Source: Polyporus tsugae
Lineage: Eukaryota > Basidiomycota > Agaricomycetes > Polyporales > Polyporaceae
Assembly: GCA_024305745.1 (NCBI GenBank)
Contig: JAHRBS010000004.1
Location: 1,178,001 to 1,242,000, forward strand
Length of the DNA: 64,000 nt
Direction of reading: 5' to 3'
In this document: positions 9,745 through 21,300 of the stretch, piece by piece
Numbering within the stretch: position 1 is the stretch's first letter
Layout of the letters: the number at the start of each line of letters is the position of its first letter
Position numbers and translations under genes: made by a program
Notes under the pieces: generated by a model
Seen by the model: the letters and a program-made list of their open reading frames with translations, nothing else
What the model was told of the DNA's origin: nothing
Databases searched by the model: none

Positions 9745-11188
9745 GGCTGTCTGGTACGGACTCGCACGCCCACACTGCGCCCATCCATCCTGTCGGTTCT
9801 TGCTCCCTATCTTCTGGCCCTTCTCAGCGTCTTATACGCATTGCTTACCGCTGCTTGCGCTATTAGAACTGACGAAGTGCCGTAGACAAGGATTGTATCC
9901 GCGAGCATGCGTGGCAGATATTCCAGGCGCTCCAATCCAGTCCGCTCGATCAACCAAAGGCTGGGCTGTGTGGATCTGTCTCGCCCCCGAATGCTGCCTC
10001 GATTCCGGGCTGTTTGAGCTGCGTTGGTAGTGTGGGGTTCTGGTTCTTCCGCATGCAATGCTATTCGATGTGTTCTGGTAATCCTAGCCTTTATACGGCA
10101 CGAAAACTAGCGCTTTTGAGTAAATCAGCCGTTGAATGTCACTACAGCACCATATTTCAAGAATGCACCGTCTCAAATTGTTCAGACCTTGGGTCGCCCC
10201 TCCACAACCCTCCAAAGAGTACTGGACGGGCGCTCCGCCACTCCGCCTCTGATCCGATACGGCGTCTACCTTTCCTTATGGGCCTTATCTTGCGCCTAGC
10301 CACAGTAAGCTGGCCAGTGACTGATACCATCCACACGATAGTACTACTTTCTCCTTCACATCTCACAATCACCATAATATAAGGCTCAAGACTCTTCTGA
10401 GGAACGATATAACATATTGTAGGTTCTTCGGACTTTCTGCTTCAGCGCAGGCGCCTAGGATCAGTATCGAAATTGAACTTGGAGTGACTGACGGTCTTGG
10501 CAGGCTCGTCCTACCAGTCGATTTTCACAGTGCTTCCACGCAACTTCCACGTAAGCTTTTTCCCGTTCTGTGTGGGCTCCATAAGCCTGGGAAAATGCTT
10601 CCTTGTGGATGGCTAGCTACTGTATCAGGGTGGATGGACTCCTCTAGGCTCTTCCCTAATACTGTCACAGGCCACTTCAAAGCGCCCAAGAATAGCCCAG
10701 TTCCAGGCCTGTGTCCGCGTCCGGACGCTGTTCTGATTCACAGCACCATACAATACAATTGTATGCGGACGCAATGATAGGAATTCTGCCTTGAACCGGG
10801 GATCGTTATCTTCGTGACGACCCCCGGTTCGAGACACGGCCGCATATCTACCACACTGACAGTGACAGGCCGCGGCAGAGACCGCTAGTACTGTAGGCTG
10901 CAGTCGTGGTGTGTTCTCGCTTTGACGTGTCACGCTGCGTTTCAAATCCTTGTGCCCACAGAGCCAGGCCGACCGAGGATTCCTCATGTCCCGCCTTCCG
11001 GTGATGCCTTTTGGAGCGCTGACGTCCTCGTTCCAGGCCAGTCCTCGCAGCACATAAGTATATCCGCCCAATTTTGTGTGGGAGTCCCATCCCCCCATAC
11101 CCCGCGTTTCCCGCCCTTGCTTCCCTCATCGCACCTGTCCCTGGTAACTGACTGACCTCACCCTCAACGAACAAGACAACTTCATACA
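9745..11188. other. Gene-poor spacer, no supported gene
   Basis: About 1.4 kb between TRS31 and the dihydroorotate dehydrogenase gene. Short open frames occur on both strands, the longest on the minus strand at 10625-11098 (157 codons), but none shows a recognisable motif, splice partners or convincing composition. The stretch contains a 14-bp inverted repeat at 10793-10830. The last few hundred bases before 11189 are C-rich and probably hold the promoter of the downstream gene. Confidence 0.5.
10793..10830. repeat. Hairpin-forming inverted repeat
   Basis: Left arm GAACCGGGGATCGT (10793-10806) and right arm ACGACCCCCGGTTC (10817-10830) pair over 13 of 14 positions with a 10-nt loop. The right arm contains GGTTCGA, which looks like a pol III B-box, but no tRNA cloverleaf can be drawn around it. 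Confidence 0.6.
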
Positions 11189-12616
11189 ATGGTCCGGATA
11201 CACACCCTCAACATCGAGCCTCCTGTCGTGAACGCTTCATGCGCTTGGGCATCCGACTATGAGCAACTACGAGACCTCTATGACTCGCCTTACACCGGTG
11301 CTACGATCACTCGCACCGCGACATTCAATGGCTTCAGCGAAGATGCCTCCAACACGGTATGTGGTTCCCAGTCCTCGCCATTGCACCGCTCTGACCTCAG
11401 CTTGATTGTCTTGTAGGTGGCGCTTGCACAGTCGTCAATATCCTCGATAAACTCGTACGGGTACTCGCCCCATCCACTCTCCAAGTACCTCGACTGGATC
11501 TACACCATTCTTACTACGCCGATGCTCGACGGGAGCCCCCCAACGAAACCCGTGATCATCAGCATCACCGCGTCCACGCCGACCGTGCTCGCCGAGATGG
11601 TCGAGAACATCCAGGGCCTTCGCAAGAAGCTTCGTGCGTCATACTCCGCGTCTGTCATGGGTGATTTCCCCCCCTCCAGTCCCGGCGGGGCGGGGCGCAG
11701 TTCTCCCGTCGCATCCTCGTCGACTCACGCACCCACCGCCTTCTTCCCTGGGGCAGATCCTGCCACCCTTGTCGGCATCGAGCTCAACACATCATGTCCA
11801 AACATCAAGGACGCACCTCCCCCATCGTACAATTTCCCGTTCCTCCTACCCTACCTCGACGTCCTCTCCTCTGCCTTCTATGCAGACCCGACCCTAACGA
11901 TTGGCTTGAAGCTCCCCCCGTACCTCTATCAGACGCGCTTTACTGAGGCCATCCGCTTCCTGCACACATACACACGCGAAGTGCGGTCCGCAACCTTCGT
12001 CAAAGGCTCGAGCACCCGTCACCATCACGGCACGCATCGCCCTGAACACGTCATGCGTTCCCTCAATCCCTTCGCCTACCTCGCGTGCACGAACACGCTC
12101 GGCAACTGTCTTCTCTTCGCCGAAGACACCCTCCCCAACCCCTTCTCCGGCTCGCTCGACCCCGAAGGCGCACCCACAGATGACGACATGGACACCGACC
12201 AGCCCGCCTCTCACCACCACCACCCCCATCAGAACCACCGTCACCCCTCCCCCTTCCGGCCCTCCCCGAGTCCCCCGTCCCCCACCGCCTCGTCCTCGAG
12301 CACGCCCCCACCGCGCCCCCCCTCCCCCTCAATACCGTCCTCGCCTTTCGCCCTCCCGACGCCGCTCGGCGGGCTCGGCGGCGACGCCCTGCACGCGCTC
12401 GCGCTGGGGAACGTCTACTCGTTCGCACGGCTGCTCGCGGTGCACCCCGACGCGGCGATGCGGCGCATCCGCGTCGTCGGCATCGGCGGGGTCACATCGG
12501 CGGTAGCAGCGGCGCGCATGCGCCAGGCAGGGGCGTCCGTCGTCGGGTGCGCGACGCTCCTGGGGCGAGAGGGCGTCCGGGCGTTCGAGATCGTGGCTGG
12601 CCACGCCGAGCCGTGA
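11189..12616 (+). CDS. Dihydroorotate dehydrogenase, class 1A-like (cytosolic, fumarate type)
   Basis: Two exons (11189-11356 and 11417-12616) give about 456 residues. The first exon, MVRIHTLNIEPPVVNASCAW, continues through FNGFSEDASNT to VALAQSSISSINSYGYSPHP. Class 1 features: NSYGYSPHPLSKYLDWI in the substrate region, ELNTSCPNIKD carrying the active-site Cys of class 1A enzymes (class 2 has Ser), TIGLKLPPYLYQTRF with the FMN lysine, CTNTLGNC, and the FMN-phosphate end IGGVTSAVAAARMRQAGASV. The enzyme oxidises dihydroorotate to orotate in pyrimidine synthesis; S. cerevisiae Ura1 is the class 1A reference. A low-complexity insertion of about 65 residues rich in His, Pro and Ser interrupts the barrel between LFAEDTLPNPFSG and SPFALPTPLGG. 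No mitochondrial targeting or membrane segment is present, consistent with a soluble enzyme. Whether it is the main enzyme cannot be told from this window. Confidence 0.88.
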
Positions 12617-13220
12617 CCTCGAGCGTCGGCGGTTCGGGTACGGGTCCGGGTCCGTCGCTACATAGGCCTAAGGCCGGGCGTGTGTGGGTGTGTTGTGGGC
12701 GTAGCGAGATTACGTTGGTATGGGGTACGCAGCGGGGCTTCGATCATATCGTACGGGCTTATCTCGATGTTCTTACGTTTATTTTTCATTGGCTTTGCTC
12801 GCGGGAGTGACCCAACAACACACGGTGTTGGGATATCATCATCCAGGGCAGATGTATATATGTATGCGCAGTGTATACGCCAGAACACGAGAGCCAGGTT
12901 AGGTCTCGGGATAGATAGAGTATACAGTAATTGAGATCAGTGCTTGCGCGTACTAGGATATTGCTATAGCTACAATGAGGGGGAGGCATGTGAGACGAGC
13001 AAATAGGTGACAGGAGAGATGAGATATGAGCAGGCTAGTAAGAAGATACTCGGGTGCTCGACCCGGAGGACGGGAGCACGACGTGATGTTGAGAGTGAGA
13101 AAAGTGACGGAGAACCGAACAGAGGAATAGAACATATCCGAGAAAAAGATTTGCAGAAAGCTGCATCGAGAGAGGTCAAATCCATGATATCACTAAAGTC
13201 CCAAGCCGATGCGAGAGCCA
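12617..13220. other. Convergent 3' spacer
   Basis: About 600 bp between two convergent stop codons. It is AT-richer than its flanks and contains only short unsupported frames; it presumably holds the 3' untranslated regions and poly(A) signals of both genes. Confidence 0.5.
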
Positions 13221-14908
13221 CTATGACCAGCCCTGCAAGCCCATCTGGTAGTTCTGCGGGTACGCCGCGGGCCATGCGTTCAAGCCCTCCATAGGCGCGA
13301 CGCCGTACCCCTGCATCTGAGACGCGTACGCCATCACCTCCTGGCTGCACTGGTATCCCTGGAAGTCATTCGAGGGCACGACATTGGGGCACGGCCACGC
13401 GTCCATGTTCGCGACCTCGGCCGCAGGTTGAACCTGGAGAAAGGCGGAGGGGATCGCATAGTTATTGTCGTACGAGAGCGTCATCTGGGGCTGGAACGCG
13501 GCCACGTCCGGGTTGGGGACGTGCTGGCCGAGGACGAACGCCGGCTGGTGCATGGGTGCGGCGTACTCCGGGCAGTCGTGGCTGTAGCCCTGGCCGTAGG
13601 GGAAGGCGTAGGGGTTCTGGGCGAGGGCGGTCGGGGACGCCGGGAAGAGATCGGCGCTGTACGTGTCCTTGAGGGAGAGTGCGCCCTGCGGCTGAGAAGG
13701 GTGGACGGCGTACGCGGGGACCTGAGGCTGGGCGACATAGTCGTAGACAGGCCTCTCGGGATAGCTGAGTTCCAGTCCCTCGCAGTCGGCGACGTCAGGG
13801 AGGGGGACGGCGTGCAGAGTGGGCGCCTGAGGGTGGCATATCGTTGAGATCGTACCGGACAATGAGTGGCATGATGGAGAACGTACCTGGATCGGCTTGA
13901 CCGTCAAGTCCAACGGGCTGAGAGGGCTCAACCCATCGCCGAGCGAGAGGTTTGCCAGATCAGGTAGGTTCTCCAGCGATGATGGAGGGAGGAGGGGGCT
14001 ACGGAAAGGCGTCTCCTCACCCGCGGCAGGGATCACGACCGGGATCGCGACCTCCAAAGCAGGCCGCGGAGGGACCCAAGCCTTGGCGTCGAAGATCCCA
14101 GTGGTGTACTGGTCAGAAGGGTCCTTCGCCAGACCGATAGCAGGCTGCTGGGTGTTCAACGCGTCGAACTCCTCGGCGGCCTTCTTGATCGACTCGCCCT
14201 CAAGGGCTGCCTGGGCGATGGCGGCGACGCGCTGGCGGGTGACCTCGTCCCTGCGCTTCACGTTGCGCTTCTTCTTGGGCTCAGCCCGCGTCTGGGGGGA
14301 GAAACGGTAGTCGGGGTGCTCCTGCTTGTGTGCGTCGGCCAGCCGTTTGGCCTCCGCCCTGTACGGAGCCTTCTCGGCGTCGGACATGTTCTTCCAGATG
14401 CCGCCGACGATGCGAGAGATGATGCGGTTGTCCCGCTCGACCCCGGAGGCCCGGATCTCCGGGCACTTCAGCTTGCGGAAGATGATGAATGCGTTGAGAG
14501 GCCGAGAGACGTGATTGGGGTCTTTTTGCGAACGGCGCGAGCATGAGGAGCGGGTCTTATGGGGTCTCGGCGAGGGGGGGCGAGAAGCGGTTGGCGAGGA
14601 GGCACGGGAAGAAGCAGAGGAGTAAGAGGAGGGGCTCGAAGATTCGGGGGACGAAGGGTATGGCGAGGGAGAAGGGGAGGGTGAGGGGAACGGGGACGAA
14701 ATAGTGTGCCACTCGGGTGGCACAGCCGATCCTGCCGGCAGACGGTCGGCGATAAAGCTGAGCTGCCCTTTGGGAGAGCCAAGGGGGCGCCCTACAATGA
14801 AGTTGAGGAGAACATTAGCATGAAACGGTGGGCTTGTGGAATAGAGAGAGACATACCCATGCGGGCCTGAGCGCGAGCTGAAGCAGTTTGGGAGTTGGAA
14901 CGAACCAT
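13221..14908 (-). CDS. HMG-box transcription factor
   Basis: Three exons (14857-14908, 13887-14792, 13221-13826) give about 520 residues. The short first exon MVRSNSQTASARAQARMG joins to GRPLGSPKGQLSFIADRLPA. After a Ser/Pro run, the HMG box spans roughly residues 100-175: DPNHVSRPLNAFIIFRKLK, ERDNRIISRIVGGIWKNM, EKAPYRAEAKRLADAHKQEH and PDYRFSPQ, followed by a basic patch KKKRNVKRRDE. The RPLNAFIIFR start and the WKNMS...PYR spacing match the sequence-specific MATA/SOX class rather than the non-specific class. The C-terminal 250 residues are Pro/Gln/Tyr-rich, like an activation domain. Basidiomycete relatives include the pheromone-response and mushroom-development HMG regulators, but which one cannot be decided. 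The upstream region carries a tandem CCCTCCGTAAAATCAC repeat at 15092-15123. Confidence 0.88.
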
Positions 14909-15091
14909 TGTGGGAGTGAGAGCTGTGAGGGAGAAACGTAGGAAAGGCGGGAAACGGCTGTGGGGAGACTGAAGAAAGGAGGAACCATGGCTGGTTGTTT
15001 TATAGGACGAGGACTACAAGTGTGGACGTCGGTGTTCGGACAGGCAAAGTAGATATGGGCGCCTTTGAGAGTAGACGCGGAATAGACGTAC

Positions 15092-15123
15092 CCCTCCGTA
15101 AAATCACCCCTCCGTAAAATCAC
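15092..15123. repeat. Tandem 16-bp repeat, CCCTCCGTAAAATCAC x2
   Basis: Two exact head-to-tail copies (15092-15107 and 15108-15123), about 185 bp upstream of the HMG-box start codon. The second copy continues into CGTCGAGG...GCCTCGTGGCCACCATGA, which resembles the sequence after the related motif near 16296. Confidence 0.8.
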
Positions 15124-16255
15124 GTCGAGGCAAGCCTCGTGGCCACCATGAAGCTACGGATCAGGCGAGAGCAGCAACGCGTCCCCGGTGCCTGTGTTCC
15201 CGTTTAGGCGATGAATAAGACCGAAGCGCTATTGTGGCATTGTCCTCCACTGACGACTGCTCAGAGTGGCATGCACACTTGCGCATGCTGGGGCCGGGGC
15301 CTGGTTGGTCTGTAGGCTACCAAGATATCGATTGCGGCGTCGGTAATGCAGAGTCCTCAGTCGGGTCACTCTTCATGGCTGGGGATCCCCAGGCGTGGAA
15401 TTCAATAACGAGTGCAATGCCTGAGGTTGCGATGTCCCTGATTGGTTCACCGTCACGTCACCACGGGATTAGCGTCGCAGTTTCATGGTGGGAAAAGGGC
15501 GTATGGCAGGCAGCTGGTCAGGGACGACCCAAGTGAGGTCAATGATGGATGAAGGGGGTGATCCAAGTAAGTACTTACGATCGGGGGGCTATGTCAGGGT
15601 GGGGAGGACGGGTTGCAACGGAGGAAGATGGGGGAGAATGGAGCCGAGGGTTCTCGAGTGGCACACAAAGCCACCTTTGCCAGGCCGCTGCACCGCCGAG
15701 ACGTCGCTTCCCCGGCACAAGGCCGGCCTCGCGCCATATCAGGAAACATGCTCACGGATGCACCCTCCGCTCTTCAGTTGGGACGCCGGACGTGATCTTA
15801 GCGAGCGATCAGGACCGTGAGAACCCTTCGCTATAATCACCCTGCAGTTGCGGTTGCGGGCTGCCCTCTGACAATCCTAAACTCAAAACAAGCCGAGTGG
15901 CGTCCTCTTCAGGTGGCACCGATCCAGACCCGTTCGAGAGACCAGGATGCCTCGTCTGAGCCATGAGCGTCACCGAACCCGAGTACCTCGCCCGCTGCCC
16001 GTAGATTTTAGCGCTCGAAATCGAATGTATAGTAAGTTAGCTGAGCTACGTTGAAGGCCTTTCAGCAGTCATGAAGCACATCCCAGATGAGAGACAAGTT
16101 GGCTTCTTTCCAAATGGATGACGTCTGGAACTGGTGTGGGGCAGTGGACGGCTGTTCCGAGATTCCGAGACTGACTTGCGGGCAATTGCAAGCTTGCGGG
16201 ACCACTGCCCGGGGAGCTCGCTTTTCGGCAGGCGCAGCACGCCCTGAGCTGCCAC

Positions 16256-16309
16256 GACGTGATTTTACGAAGGGTTACCGGAAAAGGACACCCACCGTAA
16301 AATCACGTC
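16256..16309. repeat. Perfect 14-bp inverted repeat GACGTGATTTTACG / CGTAAAATCACGTC
   Basis: Arms at 16256-16269 and 16296-16309 are exact reverse complements separated by 26 bp. The right arm and the following GCCTCGCGGCACCATGA-like sequence are shared with the repeat near 15112. It could be the end of a small non-autonomous element or a paired regulator site. Confidence 0.75.
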
Positions 16310-17156
16310 AGGATCACTTCGTGTAGCCTCGTGTTCGCCTCGCGGCACCATGACGTAAGTAGTCACTTTGGATGCCAAGGCCCAAGGGAAACTTTCAGCC
16401 GGCCCAGCGCCCGGAGTTCGAGTCAGCTGGCCCAAATGTCCTCTTTTTCAACTTTGGGTGCCTATCGCAGACATCGGCGCGCGGAGGTCCTCGACTCGGA
16501 CGGAGGGCTACGGTAGATCCTGTTGGGGAGGTGTCACTATAATCACTGCCTAGCCCCGAACCGCAGAGCACTGTAGTCTCGGCTTATGGTGACTGGTCAT
16601 GGAAAGCAAGCGCGCGGCGCTCAGAAGGGTTCCTGATGTTGTGTAGACAGCATCATTCAGTTTTAAGGTAACACAGTTTCCTGGCGCATACAACTTTGAT
16701 ACTACTCGTCGGGCGACAAGTGGCACATATTTTTGCAGAGACAAGGCTGGATTGAAAGGCATACTTATATGCGAAACCTGGAGGGAGCCGGCCCACGGAG
16801 GACGGAATTGTAACGTTTTCAGGTGGGGCCATCGCGCGCGATCGTTGCGTTGATCGTAAAACCATTTTGCGTTGGAGGACAGCTTGCAATTGGGGAAGGG
16901 TTTGATCAACAGCAGGTTGAGCACAGAGACTGGACAGAGTCAGTCGGCGACATCAACCAGCGACGAGACAGAAGGCCCAGTTCAAGGGCATCTGTCAGCG
17001 TCCCACTAGGAACCCAATACGAAGCGGAACAAATTCGAGCTTGCTCGATCTACCGATACAACACGGTTTCGGAATACAGACCAAACCACCCTAAATCACT
17101 TTGCAAACATGCCGTTTCTCACTGGGAGGGCTCACCCTCGAGCCCGACTCTCCTGT

Positions 17157-17720
17157 CTACTCCCCCCATCCTGCCACCGTTATCTTGAATATCTTCGGCA
17201 ATCCGTTCCAAACCTTCTTCCGCTCCTGATAGCTCCTCCGATCCAGCTCCTCCACGCACGACTTGCGCAACGATGCTTCATCGCCGAGCTGCCTCAGACC
17301 CTCCGTCCAACCCTCCAACACTCAGACGAGCGTTGCAAGTTTACTTGGGTGCGACTGTGCCGTCCAGTTCTCCGACGGGTCCGAGTCCGCTATCTCGACT
17401 GCAGTTACGATGAGACCTAGGAATATGCCCAGTTTCTCCGTGCACCACGCACGGCTCGTACAGCCGGCACTCGGGTGCCCATCGAATAGGCGGAAGACCA
17501 GACGGACATGTGCCCATATGAGCGCTCGTCGCGCGTCGATGCAACGTCGGAGATCCGCAGGTGAGAGGTGCTCGACGGTGCCGTCGTTACGCTTCCAGCC
17601 ATCGAGTAGTACGCCCTCCAGGTGTGCGCACTGGTACAGCGCGAGGGGGAGTATGGAGGGCGTGTCGGTGAGTCGCGCAAGGTTGACGGCGCCGATGGCT
17701 TGTGCGGCAAGAGAGGGGAT
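17157..17720 (-). pseudogene. C-terminal part of a BTB-domain gene, split by the hAT transposon
   Basis: Reading the minus strand from the hAT boundary gives IPSLAAQAIGAVNLARLTDT, LPLALYQCAHLEGVLLDGW, DGTVEHLSPADLRRCIDARR and a Cys-containing end, which is the C-terminal half typical of the abundant basidiomycete BTB family. Just after SKLATLV an in-frame TGA interrupts the frame; beyond it the same frame continues as VLEGWTEGLRQLGDEASLRK, then SCVEELDRRSYQERKKVWNG and LPKIF, which is the normal family C-terminus, to a stop at 17157. The upstream part lies at 35276-35875. The premature stop shows that the gene is dead independently of the insertion. Confidence 0.8.
17713..17720. repeat. 8-bp target-site duplication of the hAT, left copy (GAGGGGAT)
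   Basis: Identical to 35276-35283. Removing the hAT and one copy rejoins the BTB reading frame through GDSIPSLAAQ. Confidence 0.9.
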
Positions 17721-17733
17721 TAGTGCTCCAACC
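17721..17733 (+). repeat. hAT left terminal inverted repeat
   Basis: TAGTGCTCCAACC, exact inverse of 35263-35275. Confidence 0.93.
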
Positions 17734-18019
17734 ATTTATTCTATTTACAGTATATAAACAGATGTTTACGTTTACATTTACCATTTAATCTACTCTGAAG
17801 AGTATTTGGGGGTAAACAGTTTTGTAAACAGTATGTAGAAAGATGTTGCCCGAAACGGCACTCAACACCAGCATCATGGGCGTCTCACCTGGAGGCTGGT
17901 GGAGCCGCATCAACACAGTGACATTTACAACGTGCAGTGGCTGGCCGGCATCGCGCAATAGATCAGCTGAATCCTAAAGTCAGCAACTACATTGTAAATA
18001 GTACGCCGTAGGAGCCTGG

Positions 18020-18347
18020 TGTTGGACCCGGGGGCAAAGCCCACACCGGGCAGCAACTCTAGCGGAAGCTCCGCATACTCACCTGGAGGGGTTGTTGAGG
18101 CTTGTTAAGTGATGATGGTGGTAGGGTGTAAAGAACTGTCTGTATTGGGGGCTCTGGGGAGCCCGTATATATACTACTAGATTACATAAGAACTGTACAG
18201 TAGCATACACGGTGCACAGTCGAGCTGTGCGTGATTATCATAGACGAGGCTATGAGTAATCTGGCATGTGTGACAACTGGCACTTTGGCGGTGTCACAGC
18301 CTAGCGGCTATGTTGGCTGCCAGCGCTTGGCAGTGCCGCGCTCAACA
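18020..18347 (-). repeat. Copia A 3' LTR (328 bp)
   Basis: Begins TGTTGGACCC and ends CTCAACA on the plus strand. Same length as the other three LTR copies. The G in TGTTGG is unique to this copy; the others have TGTTGA. Confidence 0.95.
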
Positions 18348-18357
18348 CTCCCCCTCG

Positions 18358-21300
18358 CTAAGTACTCGGCATGGATACGAAAGCGGATTTGGCGCTATAA
18401 GCTGGCCGTGGAAAGTGGAGCCCAAGTTGAGAGCGGAATTTAACGAATTTCGTCGCTCCCAAGTTCTTGGTGAATATATCGGCGGGATTGTCGTCACCTT
18501 CAATGTAGAATAGGTCGACGATGCCCTTTTCATGTACCTCCCGAATGTAGTGATAGCGGATGTCGATGTGTTTAGACCTCGGCTCCGTTACTGGATTCGA
18601 TGCAATGAAGATAGACCCTTGGTTATCTCCAGAAAGAGGTATATGATCGATATAGTAGCCGAGTTCTGCAAGTAGGTTGCGAACCCAGACTACTTGGCGA
18701 CTACAATCACTCATCGCCATATACTCAGCCTCAGTTGAGGAATGAGCAATCGTTTTCTGTGCACGTGAAGTCCACGAGAAAACACCACCCGCTAGTTTCA
18801 GGAAGAATCCTGTCTGCGAGCGTCGAGTGTTGGGATCTGATGCCCAATCAGAGTCAGTACCGGCAACTAAGCCAGTCTGAGCTTTGCCTTTGTAAACCAG
18901 GGAGTAATCCTTGGTTCCAACCAGATAGCGGCAGATATAGAGTGCACGCTTGAGGTGCTCCTCAGATGGGTTGGATGCAAACTGGGACAATTTTGTCACA
19001 GCGAAGGCTAAGTCCGGCCTTGTTCCTAACATGATATACAGTAGGGAACCGATGACTGTCTGGAACCTAGAGCGAAGCTCTGGTGTGGATTGCTCTTTGT
19101 TGGGCTCAGGTTGGTAACCTGCTGGGAGCGGAGTAGTAGCTGGTCGCGCGTTAGTCATGCCGCAACGTTCCAGTACTTTCTCTAGGTAGGCGCATTGATC
19201 CAGGTGGATATCGTTGCCTTTGCGTGTAATACGCATGCGTAAGAACTCTTTGGCATCGCCAAGGTCTCGACACTCCCACTTTCTCATGAAGCGAGCTTTC
19301 AGTTCAGCTACGAGCTTCCTATTTTGCCCACAAAAGAGTGCATCGTCAACGTAGACGATAACAACTACAAGTGCTCCATCAGAGCGTTTGTAGATGTATA
19401 TGCCTGCATCATTGCTGAGCCGTTTAAAGCCCATCAATGTCATGGACTCAGACAAGGTGCGCCACCACGCTAAACCTGCCTGCTTAAGCCCATATAGAGC
19501 ACGTTTGAGTCTGAGGACTTTGTGCTCTGTGCCGGGTGTGCGAAACCCTTCTGGCTGCTCCATATATATCTCTTCGTCCAGCTTGCCATATAGGTAGGTA
19601 CTGCGTACATCGAGGCCTGAGATATGCCAGTCCTCGAGCGTTGCTAATGCTGTGATGAGACGCACTGTCTCGAATCGTACAACTGGGGAGAATATTTTGT
19701 CGAAGTCTTCGCCTTCGACCTGGGAGAAGCCTTTCGCAACAAGCCTGGCTTTCTTTCGTCCGTCAGTTTTGACGTCAAATACCCAGCGGTTCTTGACGAC
19801 CTTTCGCCCTTTGGGCCGGTCAACCAAGTCATACACATCGCGCCTGCGAAGAGCCTCTAATTCTTCACGGCAAGCGTTGAACCACTCCTTTCGCTCATCC
19901 TTTGGTAGGACAGCGATATCACGGAAGGTCCATTCGCGCACATTAAGTGGCGAGGCCTTCTCCCCCTCATCGTCTGGTGGGATAGCCTTAGAAATAAGGT
20001 ATTGGATGAGATATGCTCCCCCTTCCCGGCATAGTTCTGCCACATCAGTTCCGTCTGGATCACGCAGGGCATCTTCGACTTCCTCTGAGGACGCGTCTTC
20101 ATCATCATCATCTTCGTATTCAGATGATTCGTCCTCATCATCAGTCTCTTCCTCAGAACCTTCGTTCGAGTGTGCCTCTGAGCTTTGCTCACTAGGAGCG
20201 CCTGAGTGAGGTGGAGGGACTGGCTCTGCAGGTATAGGTTCCGGTATGGGACCAGAGTCATCCTCTTCCTCAGCGTCGCTGCTACTAGGTGAGATCATGG
20301 GAGTAGGCTCCCGTGGTGTGGTCCATTTCGAAGGTGGACGGAGTACGGGTTCATCGCGTGATCGCGGAAGTGATTGAGAAGAGCTAGGCCCGGGAAGCCT
20401 CTCATCTCTGGATGGTGGCGCGGTACGAGAGCGACTCGTTTCTCCACGAACTTCAACCATTTTCTTCCACGATTCCCGTTTCTCTATGTCCTTGAAAATG
20501 TCTGTAGGGTGTCGTGATTCACCATAGACATTCCCTTCGCGAACTGGTACTTTCCGTTCTCTCCCAGATCGTCGCGGAGAACTCGCGCCAGATCTTTCAA
20601 CCGGAGGAGATTGCGGCAACACAGGGCTATGCACACTTCGCGGCGTCTGTCTGCGTGAAGTACGCTGTACAGGTAGTTCAGCCGGTGGTGCAGGAGGTGC
20701 GACGTCTCGCGCCTTGCCCTTGTCCTTTTTAGAAGGAAGGTTTTTGGGAGGACGATGTGGCTCCTCATCGTCATCAGGGAGATTCTTAGGAGCGGGGACT
20801 TGGTCCGCGGATTCCTGTGATTCCTCTTCATTGGGCGCAATCTGCTGCCTCTGTCGCTTCTGCTCGTGCGGACACTTCGGAAACATATGTTCATCAAATA
20901 GCGCTTGAGCAGCTGTAAAGATGACATTGTTTGGTAGGCGCATGAACTTATAATTGTGACCTCCATCGCCGATGCCAAGGTAAACCATCAACTCCGATTT
21001 GGGGGATAGTTTATTCCTCTGCACTTCAGGTGGCAAGAAGACATAGGCTCCACATCCAAAGACGCGTAGGTGGCTAATGTCTGGCTTGGAGTCGTATAGA
21101 AGTTCATAGGGGGTTCGCCATTCCAGACGACGCATAGGCGTCCTGTTATAGACGTGTGTAGCATGATCAAAGGAGAATTCCCACCAGGACTGAGGTATGC
21201 AAGCGTCGTGTCGCATTGCCTCCCCTTTGTCCATGAGCGTACGAATTATGCGCTCGGCACGGCCATTCTGTTGATGAATGTGTGGTGCACTGGTTATAAT

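Larger units (their letters stand above)
14909..17156. other. Intergenic region with dispersed CGTAAAATCACG repeats
   Basis: About 2.25 kb between the HMG-box gene and the remnant BTB gene. Open frames are short, overlap on both strands and show no motif or splice support. The notable contents are two copies of a repeat containing CCGTAAAATCACGTC (near 15100 and 16300), listed separately. The first few hundred bases are the likely promoter of the HMG-box gene. Confidence 0.5.

Noticed and set aside
10625..11098. 157-codon minus-strand open frame
   Set aside because: No recognisable domain, ordinary composition of a GC-rich shadow frame, no splice partners, and it overlaps the likely promoter of the downstream gene.
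13221..14908. HMG-box gene as part of a mating-type locus
   Set aside because: No homeodomain, pheromone or receptor gene lies near it; HMG-box regulators are common outside mating loci in Agaricomycetes.
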